A stretch of DNA of 6,286 nt, from assembly GCA_043752345.1 (NCBI GenBank), contig JAYUYT010000047.1, forward strand, positions 1-6,286, written 5' to 3'. The position numbers and the translations under genes are program-made. This document shows, in pieces, positions 6,243 through 6,286 of the stretch. Each line of letters opens with the position of its first letter. Positions within the stretch are counted from its first letter, which is position 1. The stretch is from VFJL01 sp043752345 (GTDB taxonomy: Bacteria > Pseudomonadota > Gammaproteobacteria > Burkholderiales > Nitrosomonadaceae). Under the pieces are notes generated by a model. It searched no databases and was not told the origin of the DNA. It saw nothing but the letters and a program-made list of their open reading frames with translations.

Positions 6243-6286
6243 GTAAGAATTCACGATTCACAGGGAAGGCCGTCCCAGCCTGAGGA

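Noticed and set aside
3721..6261. ppsA starting at the upstream in-frame ATG at 6261 (51 extra residues)
   Set aside because: The extension is translated from the palindromic repeat and its flank, has no family similarity, and the ATG at 6108 has a good AGGAG 5 nt upstream plus the usual PpsA N-terminus.

Overview
The window holds four protein-coding genes of an apparently Gram-negative, probably betaproteobacterial chromosome (moderate GC, proteobacterial-type PpsA, Sel1 and TPR proteins with Sec signal peptides, dispersed palindromic repeats). The repeat style resembles that of Nitrosomonas/Nitrosospira-like genomes. This is an inference from memory, not a computed classification.

Layout, left to right: a non-coding leader with a plausible extended -10 promoter (1-252); a secreted Sel1-repeat protein (253-855, +); a 147-bp dispersed repeat (888-1034); an exported 592-residue TPR protein (1063-2841, +); a spacer with a perfect 18-bp tandem duplication and a Pho-box-like direct repeat (2842-3103); a PsiE-family four-helix membrane protein (3104-3577, +); a second copy of the dispersed repeat in inverted orientation with clear terminal inverted repeats (3574-3717); phosphoenolpyruvate synthase ppsA (3721-6108, -); and a double-hairpin palindromic repeat in the ppsA leader (6131-6201).

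The genes do not look like one operon: every gap carries a repeat or more than 180 bp. PpsA (ATP + pyruvate + H2O to AMP + PEP + phosphate) is the only gene with a firm biochemical role; its catalytic His421 and Cys751 fall at the same numbers I recall for the E. coli enzyme. The other three are envelope proteins of unknown or poorly defined function.

The most informative structure is the small MITE-like element between the convergent psiE-like gene and ppsA. Removing it together with one copy of a flanking TA rebuilds a TAG stop for the psiE-like gene that would directly abut the ppsA stop, so the element seems to have landed inside a stop codon. Its 92%-identical partner lies inverted 2.5 kb away, just ahead of the TPR gene. 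I see no CRISPR array, phage, toxin-antitoxin, tRNA or rRNA, and no convincing new multi-gene system.
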